Origin: Nonomuraea harbinensis | GTDB lineage: Bacteria; Actinomycetota; Actinomycetes; Streptosporangiales; Streptosporangiaceae | NCBI RefSeq assembly: GCF_019396385.1 | Contig: NZ_JAHKRN010000002.1 | Location: 248,001 to 312,000, forward strand | Direction of reading: 5' to 3' | DNA: 64,000 bases | Shown here: positions 40,308 through 48,862 of the stretch, in pieces | Position numbering within the stretch: position 1 is the first letter of the stretch | Layout of the letters: every line of letters begins with the position of its first letter | Notes under the pieces: generated by a model | What the model was told of the DNA's origin: nothing | Seen by the model: the letters and a program-made list of their open reading frames with translations, nothing else | The model's database searches: none | Made by a program: the position numbers and the translations under genes

Positions 40308-40488
40308 AATGTGGTGCGACCTTGGTCACACCGGCCCCCTTCAGCCCATCCCACGATGCCGTTCCGGCCCGTCCCGCCGCGTCACCCGCCGGGTGGATTC
40401 CCGCGTACACCGGGCGGTGGACCCGGCCACAGGGCGACGCGGGGACGTTGGGCAGGTGTTGCCCTTATCCCGGCGGGCGGTGGCTTTC

Positions 40489-40494
40489 TAGAGT
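40489..40494 (+). promoter_or_regulatory. -10 element of the coxG-like gene
   Basis: TAGAGT ends 6 nt before the GTG at 40501, without a ribosome site; probable leaderless promoter. Confidence 0.45.
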
Positions 40495-40500
40495 GACGGT

Positions 40501-41253
40501 GTGAAAGTCGCAGGCAGCGCCGAGATCGGCGTCGAAAGAGACCGCGTGTGGGCAGCCCTGCAGGACCCGGCGGTCCTGGTGCGCACCATCCCCGGATGCG
40601 AGCGCCTGGAGGAGTGCGGGCCCGACACGTACCGGATGACCGTCAACGCCGGGGTGGCCTCGCTCAAAGGGGTCTACCAGGGCGAGGTGGCCCTCGCGGA
40701 ACCGGCGGCCCCGGTGAGCTTCGTGCTGCGGGCGCGCGGCCAGGGCGCCCCTGGGACGGTGGACGCCACCGTCCTGGTACGGCTGAGCGAGATCGACGGC
40801 GGGACCCGGGTCGAGTACGACGCCGACGCGGTCATCGGCGGGATGATCGGCGGGGTGGGGCAGCGGATGCTGGGCTCGGTGGCCCGGAAGACGGCCGGCG
40901 AGTTCTTCGCCGCCGTCGAACGCCACCTCCGCACCCCAGCGGAAATCCTGCCTCCAGAAGAAGCCCTGGCCCCTGCGGGAACCCTGCCTTCGGAAGGAGT
41001 CCTGGCCCCGTCGGGAACCCCGGCCGCGGTACCGGTCCCACGCCCCACCACGGAAGGCCCCGGACCTCTCCGGGAGCCCTCCGCCCTGACACCCGCGGCG
41101 AGCCGCCCCGCCGTCTACGAGCGCCCCCCGGTCGCGGAGAAGCGCCGTACGGAGACTCCGCCGTGGGTGATGCTGGCCGCCTTCGGCATGGGCGCCGGCG
41201 TCGCGCTCGGCAGCGCGGCCATCGGCTGGCTCTTCGGCCGAGCCCGCCGCTGA
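40501..41253 (+). CDS. CoxG-like SRPBCC protein with C-terminal membrane anchor
   Basis: 250 residues. Residues ~1-140 are a CoxG (CO dehydrogenase subunit G) SRPBCC fold: VERDRVWAALQDPAVLVRTIPGCERLE, broken here across ~11-37, and YDADAVIGGMIGGVGQRML. A Pro/Ala-rich linker with LAPAGTLPSEGVLAPSGT repeats leads to one C-terminal helix (WVMLAAFGMGAGVALGSAAI). CoxG anchors molybdenum hydroxylases to the membrane in other bacteria, so this may serve the hydroxylase encoded 4 kb away, though it is not in that operon. Confidence 0.85.
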   Translation: MKVAGSAEIGVERDRVWAALQDPAVLVRTIPGCERLEECGPDTYRMTVNAGVASLKGVYQGEVALAEPAAPVSFVLRARGQGAPGTVDATVLVRLSEIDGGTRVEYDADAVIGGMIGGVGQRMLGSVARKTAGEFFAAVERHLRTPAEILPPEEALAPAGTLPSEGVLAPSGTPAAVPVPRPTTEGPGPLREPSALTPAASRPAVYERPPVAEKRRTETPPWVMLAAFGMGAGVALGSAAIGWLFGRARR

Positions 41254-41272
41254 CCCGCCCGGGCGGTTCCGG

Positions 41273-41303
41273 AGGAGGCGAGCCCGATGTGGGCGCGCCT
41301 CCT
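41273..41303 (+). terminator. Hairpin downstream of the coxG-like gene
   Basis: AGGAGGCG pairs with CGCCTCCT, extended inside by GCCC/GGGC, 20 nt after the stop. The rest of the 267-bp gap up to 41520 holds no gene that can be supported. Confidence 0.55.
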
Positions 41304-41508
41304 TCGAACCCCGTCCTTTCGTATGCGCCCCCTCCTCGGTCATGTGACGCCGTGAAAGGCGGATCGCGCGTCGAGGAGTGGGCGGTGGACGAGCACGCGG
41401 CGGCCGTCCGTGTTCGAGGAAGGCGGGCTCGGCAGGGGAGGGGCACGCCCTCAGGGGATGCGAGAAACGACCAGGTCAGAGCCTCTCGCGGAAAAGGATC
41501 TCCGGGCG

Positions 41509-41514
41509 TAGCGT
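41509..41514 (+). promoter_or_regulatory. -10 element before the gene at 41521
   Basis: TAGCGT ends 6 nt before the ATG; probable leaderless promoter. Confidence 0.4.
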
Positions 41515-41520
41515 GGCAAT

Positions 41521-42417
41521 ATGCGGCAGGCTCATGCTGAAGACGCGCGTACCGAGGCCCGGCGGGTTGTCCGCAACCTGCTGGGCGAGGACCACCCCAC
41601 CGCCGACGCGCTGATCGCCGCAGCCCGGCCGGTCATCGGCGACGAGCGTTGCGACCGGTGCGTCGGGCTGGCGCTGGGCGCGTCCCTGACGCGGCGCTCG
41701 GCCGAGCTGGCCGCGCTCGCCGCCCTGCTGGTCGGCACCCGCGAGCTGGGCGAGCAGTGGTGGACCCGGCCCAGGGGCGGCAAGCTGCCCGCGCCCGACG
41801 AGGTGCTGCACACGGCGGTGGCGATCGAGCCGTGGACGGACCTGACCGCGCTGGAGATGCTGGCCGCCTGGATGTCCGACGACGCCGCCGACGAGCTGTG
41901 GGGCAGGCCCGTCGCGCAGGTCGACCTGAACTCCTGGCAGGCGGAGGACCGGTTCGGCCTGCCGCCGGGGGTGCGGCCGGGGCAGCGGCTGGTGGTGCAC
42001 TTCGACGCCGGCGGCCGCCTCGACGCGGTGGTGACGCGCAGGCCGGACGACAACCTGGGCTCCAACCTGGACTTCCACTCGCTGCGCTACTCACGCCCCG
42101 CCGAGGCGCAGTGGAGCTGGGGGGTGGCCGCCGGTCTCGGGCCGCACCGGCTGCCGGGGGAGAAGCCCGACCCGTACGCGCGCCGCGTGGACGCTTACGC
42201 GGCCCGCGTCCTGCGCGCCTGGGCGCTCAGGCACGGTGCCACCGGCCAGCAGCTCGGCGAGCGCTGGGAGACCGTCGGCGACGTGGTGGCCGCGATCGAG
42301 CGGGTCGACTGGATGTGGCGCAGCGGCGAGTGGTTCGGCTGGTGGCGCGGCGCGTCGGCGCTGGTGGACGACTCCGCCTACCTTCCCTACCGGCTGGAGG
42401 AGCTGGCCGCGGGCTGA
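41521..42417 (+). CDS. Hypothetical cytoplasmic protein
   Basis: 298 residues, not recognised. Soluble, Trp-rich (QWWTRP, SGEWFGWWRG), with a Cys pair in DERCDRCVGLALG (residues ~40-52) and a helix-rich N-terminal half. Coding potential is clear from codon bias and length. The ATG at 41521 follows a -10 TAGCGT by 6 nt. It lies between the coxG-like and DsbA-like genes on the same strand, with 39 nt to the latter. Confidence 0.75.
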   Translation: MRQAHAEDARTEARRVVRNLLGEDHPTADALIAAARPVIGDERCDRCVGLALGASLTRRSAELAALAALLVGTRELGEQWWTRPRGGKLPAPDEVLHTAVAIEPWTDLTALEMLAAWMSDDAADELWGRPVAQVDLNSWQAEDRFGLPPGVRPGQRLVVHFDAGGRLDAVVTRRPDDNLGSNLDFHSLRYSRPAEAQWSWGVAAGLGPHRLPGEKPDPYARRVDAYAARVLRAWALRHGATGQQLGERWETVGDVVAAIERVDWMWRSGEWFGWWRGASALVDDSAYLPYRLEELAAG

Positions 42418-42456
42418 ACCGGAATGGACCGCTGTGCCAAGGGGTTGTCAAGAAAC

Positions 42457-43125
42457 ATGAAGGTTGAGATTTTCTCCGACGTCGTCTGCCCGTGGTGCTA
42501 CGTCGGCCATGCCCGCTTCGCCCGCGCCGCGCAGGCGTTCCGCGCCAAGGGCGGGTCCATCGAGGTCACCATGCGCCCCTTCCAGCTGAACCCGGACGCG
42601 TCCACCGAGGGTGAGCCGCTGCTGCCCGCGCTGGAGCGCAAGTTCGGCGCCGGCGTGGCCCAGATGACCTCCAGGGTGACGGACGTGGCCGCCGAGGAAG
42701 GGCTCGACCTCCGTTTCGACCGGGCGATCAGCACCGGCACGCTGGAGGCGCACCGGCTCGTCGAGGTCGCCACCGGCCAGGGCCTGGGCGAGGAGATGGC
42801 CGACCGGCTGTTCCGCGCGCACTTCACCGACGGCCTGAACGTGGGCGACGCCGGGGTGCTCGCCAAGCTCGCCGCCGAGGCGGGCGTGCGCGACACCGGA
42901 GAGGGCGCCGCCGAGGTACGCGAGCAGATCGGCCGCGCCAGGCGGCTGGGCATCACGGGTGTGCCGCTGTTCCTGTTCGAAGGGCAGTTCGCGGTGTCCG
43001 GCGCGCAGCCGTACGAGACGATGACGGCCGCGATCGACGAGGTGGCCGGCCGCATCGGCGAGACCCCGATCCAGCAGCTCGCCGCCCCCGCCGACGGTTG
43101 CGACGACGGCTACTGCGCCGTCTGA
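42457..43125 (+). CDS. DsbA-family oxidoreductase (FrnE-like)
   Basis: 222 residues: thioredoxin fold with the active site CPWC in FSDVVCPWCYVGHARF (residues ~7-22), an inserted helical domain, then GITGVPLFLFEGQFAVSGAQP carrying the cis-proline, split here over ~167-187. FrnE-type proteins lack a signal peptide and act in the cytoplasm, often on thiol-containing small molecules. ATG at 42457 gives the family start; the in-frame ATG at 42424 is not needed. The 3' end lies in a 12-bp repeat shared with the convergent tdk. Confidence 0.88.
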   Translation: MKVEIFSDVVCPWCYVGHARFARAAQAFRAKGGSIEVTMRPFQLNPDASTEGEPLLPALERKFGAGVAQMTSRVTDVAAEEGLDLRFDRAISTGTLEAHRLVEVATGQGLGEEMADRLFRAHFTDGLNVGDAGVLAKLAAEAGVRDTGEGAAEVREQIGRARRLGITGVPLFLFEGQFAVSGAQPYETMTAAIDEVAGRIGETPIQQLAAPADGCDDGYCAV

Positions 43126-43811
43126 GGGGCCGTCTGAGGGGCCGTCTGAGGAGCCGTCTGAACCGTCCCGCCCCCGACGCCGGTGCCCTCGCCGAGCAGC
43201 CCCGCCCGGTGATGGCGGCGGCACAGCACCTGGTAACGCACCGGCGAGGCGTCGGTGTCCCCGATCACCACCTGTTCCCCCGTACGCGCCATCTCCCCGC
43301 CCACCACGCGCGCGTTGAGCTGCCCCGGCCGCCCGCACCAGCACAGCACCTCGACCTGCAGCCGGCACACCTCGTCGGCCAGCTCGAACAGCCGCCGCGA
43401 GGCCGGGAACAGCACCGAGCGGAAGTCGGAGGCCAGCCCGAACGCGTACACGTCGACGCCGTGCCCGTCGACCAGGTCGGCGAGCTGCTCGATCTGCTCC
43501 ACCGTGTAGAAGCACGCCTCGTCGCAGATCAGGTAGTCGATCCGGTCGTGCCCGCGCACCAGCTCCACCAGGTCCATCGAGTCCACCACCTCGACGGCCT
43601 CCAGGCCCAGGCCGATCCTGCTGGTGACCCTGGGCTCGCCCGACCGGTCGTGCTTGGTCAGCACCAGCCCTCTCCTGCCCTGACGGCCGTGGTTGTAGTT
43701 CATCTGCAGGGCCAAAGTGGACTTCCCGCAGTCCATCGGCCCGAAGTAGAACTTGAGCACGGCATCACGTGGCGCATGGGGTGCAGGAGACAACGCGGAC
43801 AGTTCGGTCAC
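43110..43811 (-). CDS. tdk: Thymidine kinase
   Basis: 233 residues. P-loop FGPMDCGKSTLALQ (residues ~23-36), catalytic DEACFY, lasso region, and zinc ligands CWCG (~158-161) with CRRHH (~201-205) identify type II thymidine kinase of the salvage pathway. The last 20 residues are four near-identical QTAP repeats encoded by a 12-bp repeat that also contains the stop codon of the convergent DsbA gene; this tail is absent from usual family members. The genes overlap by 16 bp. Confidence 0.93.
   Translation of the reverse strand: MTELSALSPAPHAPRDAVLKFYFGPMDCGKSTLALQMNYNHGRQGRRGLVLTKHDRSGEPRVTSRIGLGLEAVEVVDSMDLVELVRGHDRIDYLICDEACFYTVEQIEQLADLVDGHGVDVYAFGLASDFRSVLFPASRRLFELADEVCRLQVEVLCWCGRPGQLNARVVGGEMARTGEQVVIGDTDASPVRYQVLCRRHHRAGLLGEGTGVGGGTVQTAPQTAPQTAPQTAQ
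43117..43161. repeat. 12-bp tandem repeat spanning two convergent gene ends
   Basis: GCCGTCTGAGGG repeats 3.75 times. Forward it supplies the end and stop codon of the DsbA-like gene (TGA at 43123-43125); in reverse it encodes the QTAP tail of thymidine kinase. Confidence 0.85.
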
Positions 43812-43889
43812 GGGGTGCCACCTTAGCGCTTGGCTTGTTCCCTGACCTCATGGGAGATTTCTCCTCTGGAGTATCAGGAGGAAAATCTA

Positions 43890-44261
43890 GTGGTCACAGA
43901 TAAACCCCCCACGCTCGACGCCATGATGACGCCGGACGACCTCACCGCCGCCCAGGCCGACGCGGCGCGCTGGCGGTACGGCTTCTACGTGGTGCTGACG
44001 GGCATCGTGGCGACCCTCGTCGCGTTCGGCGCGGCCGTGTACGCCACCGGGGAGTCGGCCGCCCTGTTCGCCGGTGTGGCGGGCGTGGTCGGCACCATCA
44101 TCGGGGCGTACTTCGGCGTGCAGGCGGGCCAGTCGGGTAAGGCCAGGGTGGAGGCCGAACTCGGCAGGACCCAGGAGCTCGTGGTCAGGCTGGCGGCCTA
44201 CGTCGGCACCGACAACGCGCCCCGGGTCATCGACGAAGTGCTCGGCAAGCGCCGAAGCTGA
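43890..44261 (+). CDS. Small two-helix membrane protein before hyuA
   Basis: 123 residues with two membrane helices (VVLTGIVATLVAFGAAVYA and LFAGVAGVVGTIIGAYFGV, residues ~33-51 and ~60-78) and an acidic helical tail. No family recognised. GTG at 43890 sits exactly 8 nt after a perfect AGGAGG (43876-43881), which decides the start. It ends 6 nt before hyuA and is likely in the same operon; a role in membrane attachment or regulation is speculation. Confidence 0.75.
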   Translation: MVTDKPPTLDAMMTPDDLTAAQADAARWRYGFYVVLTGIVATLVAFGAAVYATGESAALFAGVAGVVGTIIGAYFGVQAGQSGKARVEAELGRTQELVVRLAAYVGTDNAPRVIDEVLGKRRS

Positions 44262-44267
44262 GGAGCC

Positions 44268-46271
44268 ATGCGTAGCGTCCGAATCGGAGTCGACACCGGC
44301 GGCACCTTCACCGACGTCGTGGCGGTGGACGAGGAGACCGGTGAGATCGTCACCACCAAGACCCCCTCGACCCCCGCGAACCCCGCCGACGGGTTCATCG
44401 CCGGCATCGAGAAGCTCGGCGAACTGGATGTCGCCGGCATCGTGCACGGCACCACCGTGGCCACCAACCAACTGCTCGAGGACCGCATCGCCGGCCTCGG
44501 GCTGATCACCACCGAGGGCTTCGAGTACATCCTGGAGATCGGCCGGCAGAGCGTGCCCGACGGCTACGGCAACTCCTACTTCTGGGTCAAGCCGTCCCGC
44601 ATCGTGCCCGTCCACCTGGTCAAGACCGTCGGCGGCCGGCTCGACCACCAGGGCGGCGAAGTGCGCCCCTTCGACGAGACCCAGGCCGTCGAGGTCGCCC
44701 GCTGGTACCGTTCCCGCGGCATCACCACGCTCGGCGTCTGCTTCCTCCACTCCTACGCCAACCCCGAACACGAGCGGCGCATGCGCGAGGTCCTGGCCCG
44801 CGAGTTCCCCGAGGCGGTCGTGTCGCTCTCCAGCGACGTGCTGCGCGAGTACCGCGAGTACGAGCGGGCCGTCACCACGCTGGTCGACGCCGCGGTCAAG
44901 CCCGGCATGCGGGCCTACATCGCCAACCTGTCCAGCCGCCTGGGCCGCCCGTTCTCGGTGATGAAGTCCAACGGCGGCGTGCTGTCGGCCCGCGAGGTCG
45001 TCAACCAGCCCATCACCACCGTCCTGTCCGGCCCCGCCGCGGGCGCGCTCGGCGCGGCGCTGATCGCCGCCACCGCCGGCCACCGGAGCGTGATCACCCT
45101 GGACGGCGGCGGCACCTCCACCGACGTGACCGTGGTCGTCGACGGCGACCCGTCCGTCACCACGGAGGGCAGCGTCGGCCGCTTCCCGTGCAAGATCCCG
45201 ATGATCGACATCGTCACCGTCGGCGCGGGCGGCGGCTCGATCGCGTGGATCTCGCCCGAGGGCACGCTCAAGGTCGGCCCCCGCTCGGCCGGCGCGGACC
45301 CCGGCCCGATCTGCTACCGCCGCGGCGGCACCGAGGTGACCGTCACCGACGCCCACGTCTACCTGCGCCGCATCCCTCCGCACCTGCTCGGCGGCGAGAT
45401 CCCGCTCGACTACGACGCCGCCAGGATGGCCGTCGAGGCACTGGCCGACAAGCTCGGCCTCACCCCCGAGCGGACCGCCGCCGGCATCCTGGAGATCAGC
45501 GCGTTCAACCAGAGCAACGCCATCCGCCAGCTCACCGTCAAGCGCGGGCTGGACGTGCGCGACTTCCCGCTGGTGACGTTCGGCGGGTCCGGGCCGCTGC
45601 TGGCCTGCCGGCTCATCGACATCCTCGACCTGCCCGCGGTGATCGTCCCGCCGGAGCCCGGCAACGTCTCCGCGTTCGGCCTGCTCACCGTCGACGTCAA
45701 GAACGACTACGTGCGCACGTACGTCACCCGCGACCTCGCGCTGAACAAGGCCGCGCAGATCTTCGGCGAGCTGGAGAGCCAGGCCGCCGACGAGCTCGAA
45801 CGCGAGGGCTTCGACGAGCCCGTCTTCGCGCGCAGCGCCGACCTGCGCTACTACGGGCAGGCGTACGAGGTCCGGGTGCCCGCCCCGGCCGGCCCGCTCG
45901 ACGAGGACTGGCTGCGCGAGGTCACCGGCCGCTTCCACGACGCGCACGAGAAGCTGTACGGCTACGCCTACCGCGACGACCCACGCCACGCCGTCGAATG
46001 GGTCAACCTGCGCGTCTCCGGCATCGGGCCGATCAACCGGCCGGTGATCCGGCGCGACCCGTACCCGAAGACCGAGCCCGTCGAGGCGAGCCGGCGCGTG
46101 ATCTTCGACGAGCCGCACGACACCCCGATCCTCCAGCGCGCCGCGCTGGAGGCCGGCGCCGCCGTCCACGGCCCGGCCGTCATCGAGGAGTACGGCTCCA
46201 CCATCCCCCTGCACCCCGGGTTCACCGCCACGGTGGACGAATACGGCAACGTGGAGATCCGTCGTGACTGA
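44268..46271 (+). CDS. Hydantoinase/oxoprolinase subunit A (HyuA family)
   Basis: 667 residues. ASKHA-type ATPase start VRIGVDTGGTFTDVVAVDE (residues ~4-22) and HGTTVATNQLLE (~60-71) are the Hydant_A signature, and the second half TLDGGGTSTDVTVV has the repeat phosphate loop. With HyuB it forms an ATP-dependent amide hydrolase or carboxylase (N-methylhydantoinase, 5-oxoprolinase, acetophenone carboxylase types cannot be told apart by eye). Ribosome site GAGGAG; the stop overlaps hyuB by 8 bp. Confidence 0.9.
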   Translation: MRSVRIGVDTGGTFTDVVAVDEETGEIVTTKTPSTPANPADGFIAGIEKLGELDVAGIVHGTTVATNQLLEDRIAGLGLITTEGFEYILEIGRQSVPDGYGNSYFWVKPSRIVPVHLVKTVGGRLDHQGGEVRPFDETQAVEVARWYRSRGITTLGVCFLHSYANPEHERRMREVLAREFPEAVVSLSSDVLREYREYERAVTTLVDAAVKPGMRAYIANLSSRLGRPFSVMKSNGGVLSAREVVNQPITTVLSGPAAGALGAALIAATAGHRSVITLDGGGTSTDVTVVVDGDPSVTTEGSVGRFPCKIPMIDIVTVGAGGGSIAWISPEGTLKVGPRSAGADPGPICYRRGGTEVTVTDAHVYLRRIPPHLLGGEIPLDYDAARMAVEALADKLGLTPERTAAGILEISAFNQSNAIRQLTVKRGLDVRDFPLVTFGGSGPLLACRLIDILDLPAVIVPPEPGNVSAFGLLTVDVKNDYVRTYVTRDLALNKAAQIFGELESQAADELEREGFDEPVFARSADLRYYGQAYEVRVPAPAGPLDEDWLREVTGRFHDAHEKLYGYAYRDDPRHAVEWVNLRVSGIGPINRPVIRRDPYPKTEPVEASRRVIFDEPHDTPILQRAALEAGAAVHGPAVIEEYGSTIPLHPGFTATVDEYGNVEIRRD

Positions 46272-48072
46272 CCCGATCCTCATCGAGATCGTCGAGGGCA
46301 CCCTCGCCTCCGTGGAGAAGGAGGTCGAGACCGCCATCGCGCGCACCGCCCGGTCGCCCATGATCCGCGACGCGCACGACTTCCGCGCCGGCATCCACGA
46401 CAGGAAGATGCGCAAGCTGACCGGCCGCTCCTACAGCGCGCTCGTCCAGCCGGTCGTCCGCGACTTCCCGATCGAGACGATGAAGCCCGGCGACGTCTAC
46501 TTCCACAACGACGTCTACCTGTCCGAAGGCGGCATCGGCCACCTGCCCGACCTGTGCGTCACCGTGCCCGTCTTCCACCGCGACGAGGTGGTGGCGTTCG
46601 TGCAGGCGTTCGGTCACCACGACGACATCGGCGGCGCGGTGCCGGGCTCGATGCCGTCGCACGCCCGGTCGGCGTTCGAGGAAGGGCTGATGGTCCCGCC
46701 GATCAAACTGTGGGACCAGGGCGTGCCCAACGAGGCCGCGCTGCGCATCATGACCCGCAACTCCCGCATGCCCGACTCTCTCGCCGGCGACCTGGACGCG
46801 GAGTGCTCCGCCTGCCTCATGGGCGCGCGGCGGCTGGGCGAGCTGTTCGACCGGTACGGGCGCGACGAGGTGGAGGCGTGCTTCGACGCCATCATCGGCA
46901 AGACCACCGAGACGTTCCGGCGCGAGCTGCTGTCCAAGATCCCCGAGGGCACGTACGTCTGGGAGGACTACGCCGAGCACGACGGCGTCGACGAGCCCCG
47001 CCTGCACACCCAGCGCATCACCCTCACGGTCGACCACGCCGCGGACGCGCCGCTCACCATCGACTTCACCGGCACCTCACCGCAGGCCAAGGGGCCGATC
47101 AACCACGCGGGCGACTACGCCGACGGCGTCTTCCTGAAGAAGTGGCTCGCGCCCATCCTGCGCAACCTGGCCGACACGCCCGAGCGGATGGCCGAGCTCG
47201 ACGTCAACGAGGGCGTCGTGCCGCTCATCAAGATGGTCTTCCCGGAGAAGGGCACCCTGCTCACCCCGGTCTTCCCCGCGCCCACCAACGCCCGCACGTT
47301 CGTCATCCTGCGCCTGCTCGGCGTGCTGGCGGGCGTGCTGGCCAAGGCCACCGGCGGGCGGATGCCGGCCGACCAGGAGACGATCCGCTACACGGGCGTG
47401 TACGGCACGGACGCCGGCGGGCAGCCCTACCTGATGCGGGAGGTGCTCGGCGGCGGCTCAGGCGGGCGCTGGTACGCCGACGGCGAGGACACCATCCACG
47501 TCGTCCCCGACTCGCGCAACATCCCGGTCGAGTTCGCCGAGGCCCGCTGGCCCTTCAGGGTCGAGCGCCTCGGCCTGGCCTGCGACTCGGGCGGGCCCGG
47601 CATGTTCCGCGGCGGCCTCGGCTACGACAAGCACATCCGGATGCTGCGCGACGCCTCCTACATGTCGATCGCCGACCGGTCCATCCTGTCCTGCTGGGGC
47701 GTCAACGGCGGCCTCGCGGGGCGGCCGTTCCGCGTGGAGATCGCGGGCAAGGAGATGGAAGGCCTGGTCGACGACCACCCGGTCCAGGCGGGCGAGACCA
47801 TCCGCATCCGCACCACGGGCGGCGGCGGCTGGGGCTCCCCGTACGACCGCGACCCCCGCGCGGTGGCGGCCGACGTCCGCGACGGCAAGGTCTCGATCGC
47901 CGGCGCGCTCGGCGACTACGGCGTCGTCCTCGACGGCGACCGCATCGACGAGCAGGGCACCGCCGAACTCCGCGCCCGCCTCCGGCCCCCGGCCGACCGC
48001 TTCTTCGACCGCGGCCCCGGCTACCCGAAACTGTCCGGCGGCCGTACCTTCGCAGAGGTAGACGAACTGTAA
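46264..48072 (+). CDS. Hydantoinase/oxoprolinase subunit B (HyuB family)
   Basis: 602 residues, Hydantoinase_B over nearly the whole length: ARTARSPMIRDAHDF, GDVYFHNDVY, FGHHDDIGG, and near the end TTGGGGWGSPYDRDP (residues ~517-531). Partner of HyuA in an ATP-dependent hydrolase or carboxylase. GTG start at 46264 overlaps hyuA. Given the purine-type locus 8 kb upstream, a hydantoin or cyclic amide substrate is plausible but not shown. Confidence 0.9.
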   Translation: MTDPILIEIVEGTLASVEKEVETAIARTARSPMIRDAHDFRAGIHDRKMRKLTGRSYSALVQPVVRDFPIETMKPGDVYFHNDVYLSEGGIGHLPDLCVTVPVFHRDEVVAFVQAFGHHDDIGGAVPGSMPSHARSAFEEGLMVPPIKLWDQGVPNEAALRIMTRNSRMPDSLAGDLDAECSACLMGARRLGELFDRYGRDEVEACFDAIIGKTTETFRRELLSKIPEGTYVWEDYAEHDGVDEPRLHTQRITLTVDHAADAPLTIDFTGTSPQAKGPINHAGDYADGVFLKKWLAPILRNLADTPERMAELDVNEGVVPLIKMVFPEKGTLLTPVFPAPTNARTFVILRLLGVLAGVLAKATGGRMPADQETIRYTGVYGTDAGGQPYLMREVLGGGSGGRWYADGEDTIHVVPDSRNIPVEFAEARWPFRVERLGLACDSGGPGMFRGGLGYDKHIRMLRDASYMSIADRSILSCWGVNGGLAGRPFRVEIAGKEMEGLVDDHPVQAGETIRIRTTGGGGWGSPYDRDPRAVAADVRDGKVSIAGALGDYGVVLDGDRIDEQGTAELRARLRPPADRFFDRGPGYPKLSGGRTFAEVDEL

Positions 48073-48079
48073 GAAGGCA

Positions 48080-48094
48080 ATCACCGTACGTGAT
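48080..48094. promoter_or_regulatory. 15-bp dyad before the DUF3800-like gene
   Basis: ATCAC-CGTAC-GTGAT lies in the 45-bp gap after hyuB, upstream of a TAACAT -10 (48104-48109) that ends 8 nt before the next ATG. A possible operator. Confidence 0.3.
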
Positions 48095-48117
48095 CGCCGG
48101 GGATAACATGACCCCTC

Positions 48118-48687
48118 ATGAACCCCCCGTTCTCCGCCTATGTCGATGAGTCGATGCGGTTGTCCCACGGCCTCTACCTGATGGCCGCGGTGCTCGTCCC
48201 GCCGGCGCAGGCGGACTTCCACCGAGCCGCGCTGCGCGGGCTGCTCCTGCGTCGCCAGCGGCGGCTGCACTGGCGCGACGAGAACGCCAAGCGGCGGACT
48301 CTCATCATCGAGACGGTCGCCGGCCTGCGGCCGTCCGCGCTCGTCGTCGTGGGGACGGGCCTCGAAGCCAGGCGGCAGGAGCGGGCCCGCCGCAAGTGCA
48401 TGGAACACCTGCTCTGGGAGCTCGGCCGGCGGCCGGTGACGGAGATCTTCTTCGAGTCGCGCGGCCCCTGGCTGGACGCGGCCGACCGCAAGCTGATCGA
48501 CATCCTGCGTACCCGTCATGCCATCAGCCCGAGGTTGCGCGCCTTGTGGGTGCCGGCCGTGGAGGAGCCTCTGACGTGGCTGCCCGACGTGGTGGCGGGA
48601 GCGGCGTCGCTGGCCGCCTCGGGGGAGGCCGAGCTCTGGGAGGGGCTCGGCACGGGGGCGGAGATGGTCTTCGTGGCGGCCGGCTGA
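48118..48687 (+). CDS. DUF3800-like (RNase H-fold) hypothetical protein
   Basis: 189 residues. FSAYVDESMRL at the start, HWRDENAKRR in the middle and WLPDVVAGAAS near the end match the spacing of acidic residues in DUF3800 proteins, which have an RNase H-like fold and often accompany mobile or defence genes. No such genes are seen here. The ATG at 48118 follows a TAACAT -10 by 8 nt. Assignment is tentative. Confidence 0.65.
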   Translation: MNPPFSAYVDESMRLSHGLYLMAAVLVPPAQADFHRAALRGLLLRRQRRLHWRDENAKRRTLIIETVAGLRPSALVVVGTGLEARRQERARRKCMEHLLWELGRRPVTEIFFESRGPWLDAADRKLIDILRTRHAISPRLRALWVPAVEEPLTWLPDVVAGAASLAASGEAELWEGLGTGAEMVFVAAG

Positions 48688-48702
48688 GTCCGGACAGCGC
48701 AA

Positions 48703-48739
48703 AGCCCGGGCTCCTGTCGTCCGGCAGTCCACCCGGGCT
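48703..48739. terminator. Hairpin between the DUF3800-like and Gfo/Idh genes
   Basis: AGCCCGGG (48703-48710) pairs perfectly with CCCGGGCT (48732-48739) over a 21-nt loop, 15 nt after the stop codon. Confidence 0.45.
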
Positions 48740-48862
48740 CACTTCCGGCCCATCAGCGATGGGCGGCAGTCGTAAGCGTACCCGTCTGCGTACCCAGTGT
48801 CACCTGAATGCGGTGGCTGCCATGATGGGCGCGTTTCGTGAAGTGCGACATCGGAGGACATC

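Noticed and set aside
41330-41520. Short open frames in the gap after the coxG-like gene
   Set aside because: No ribosome site, promoter or motif supports them, and the true downstream start at 41521 has its own -10.
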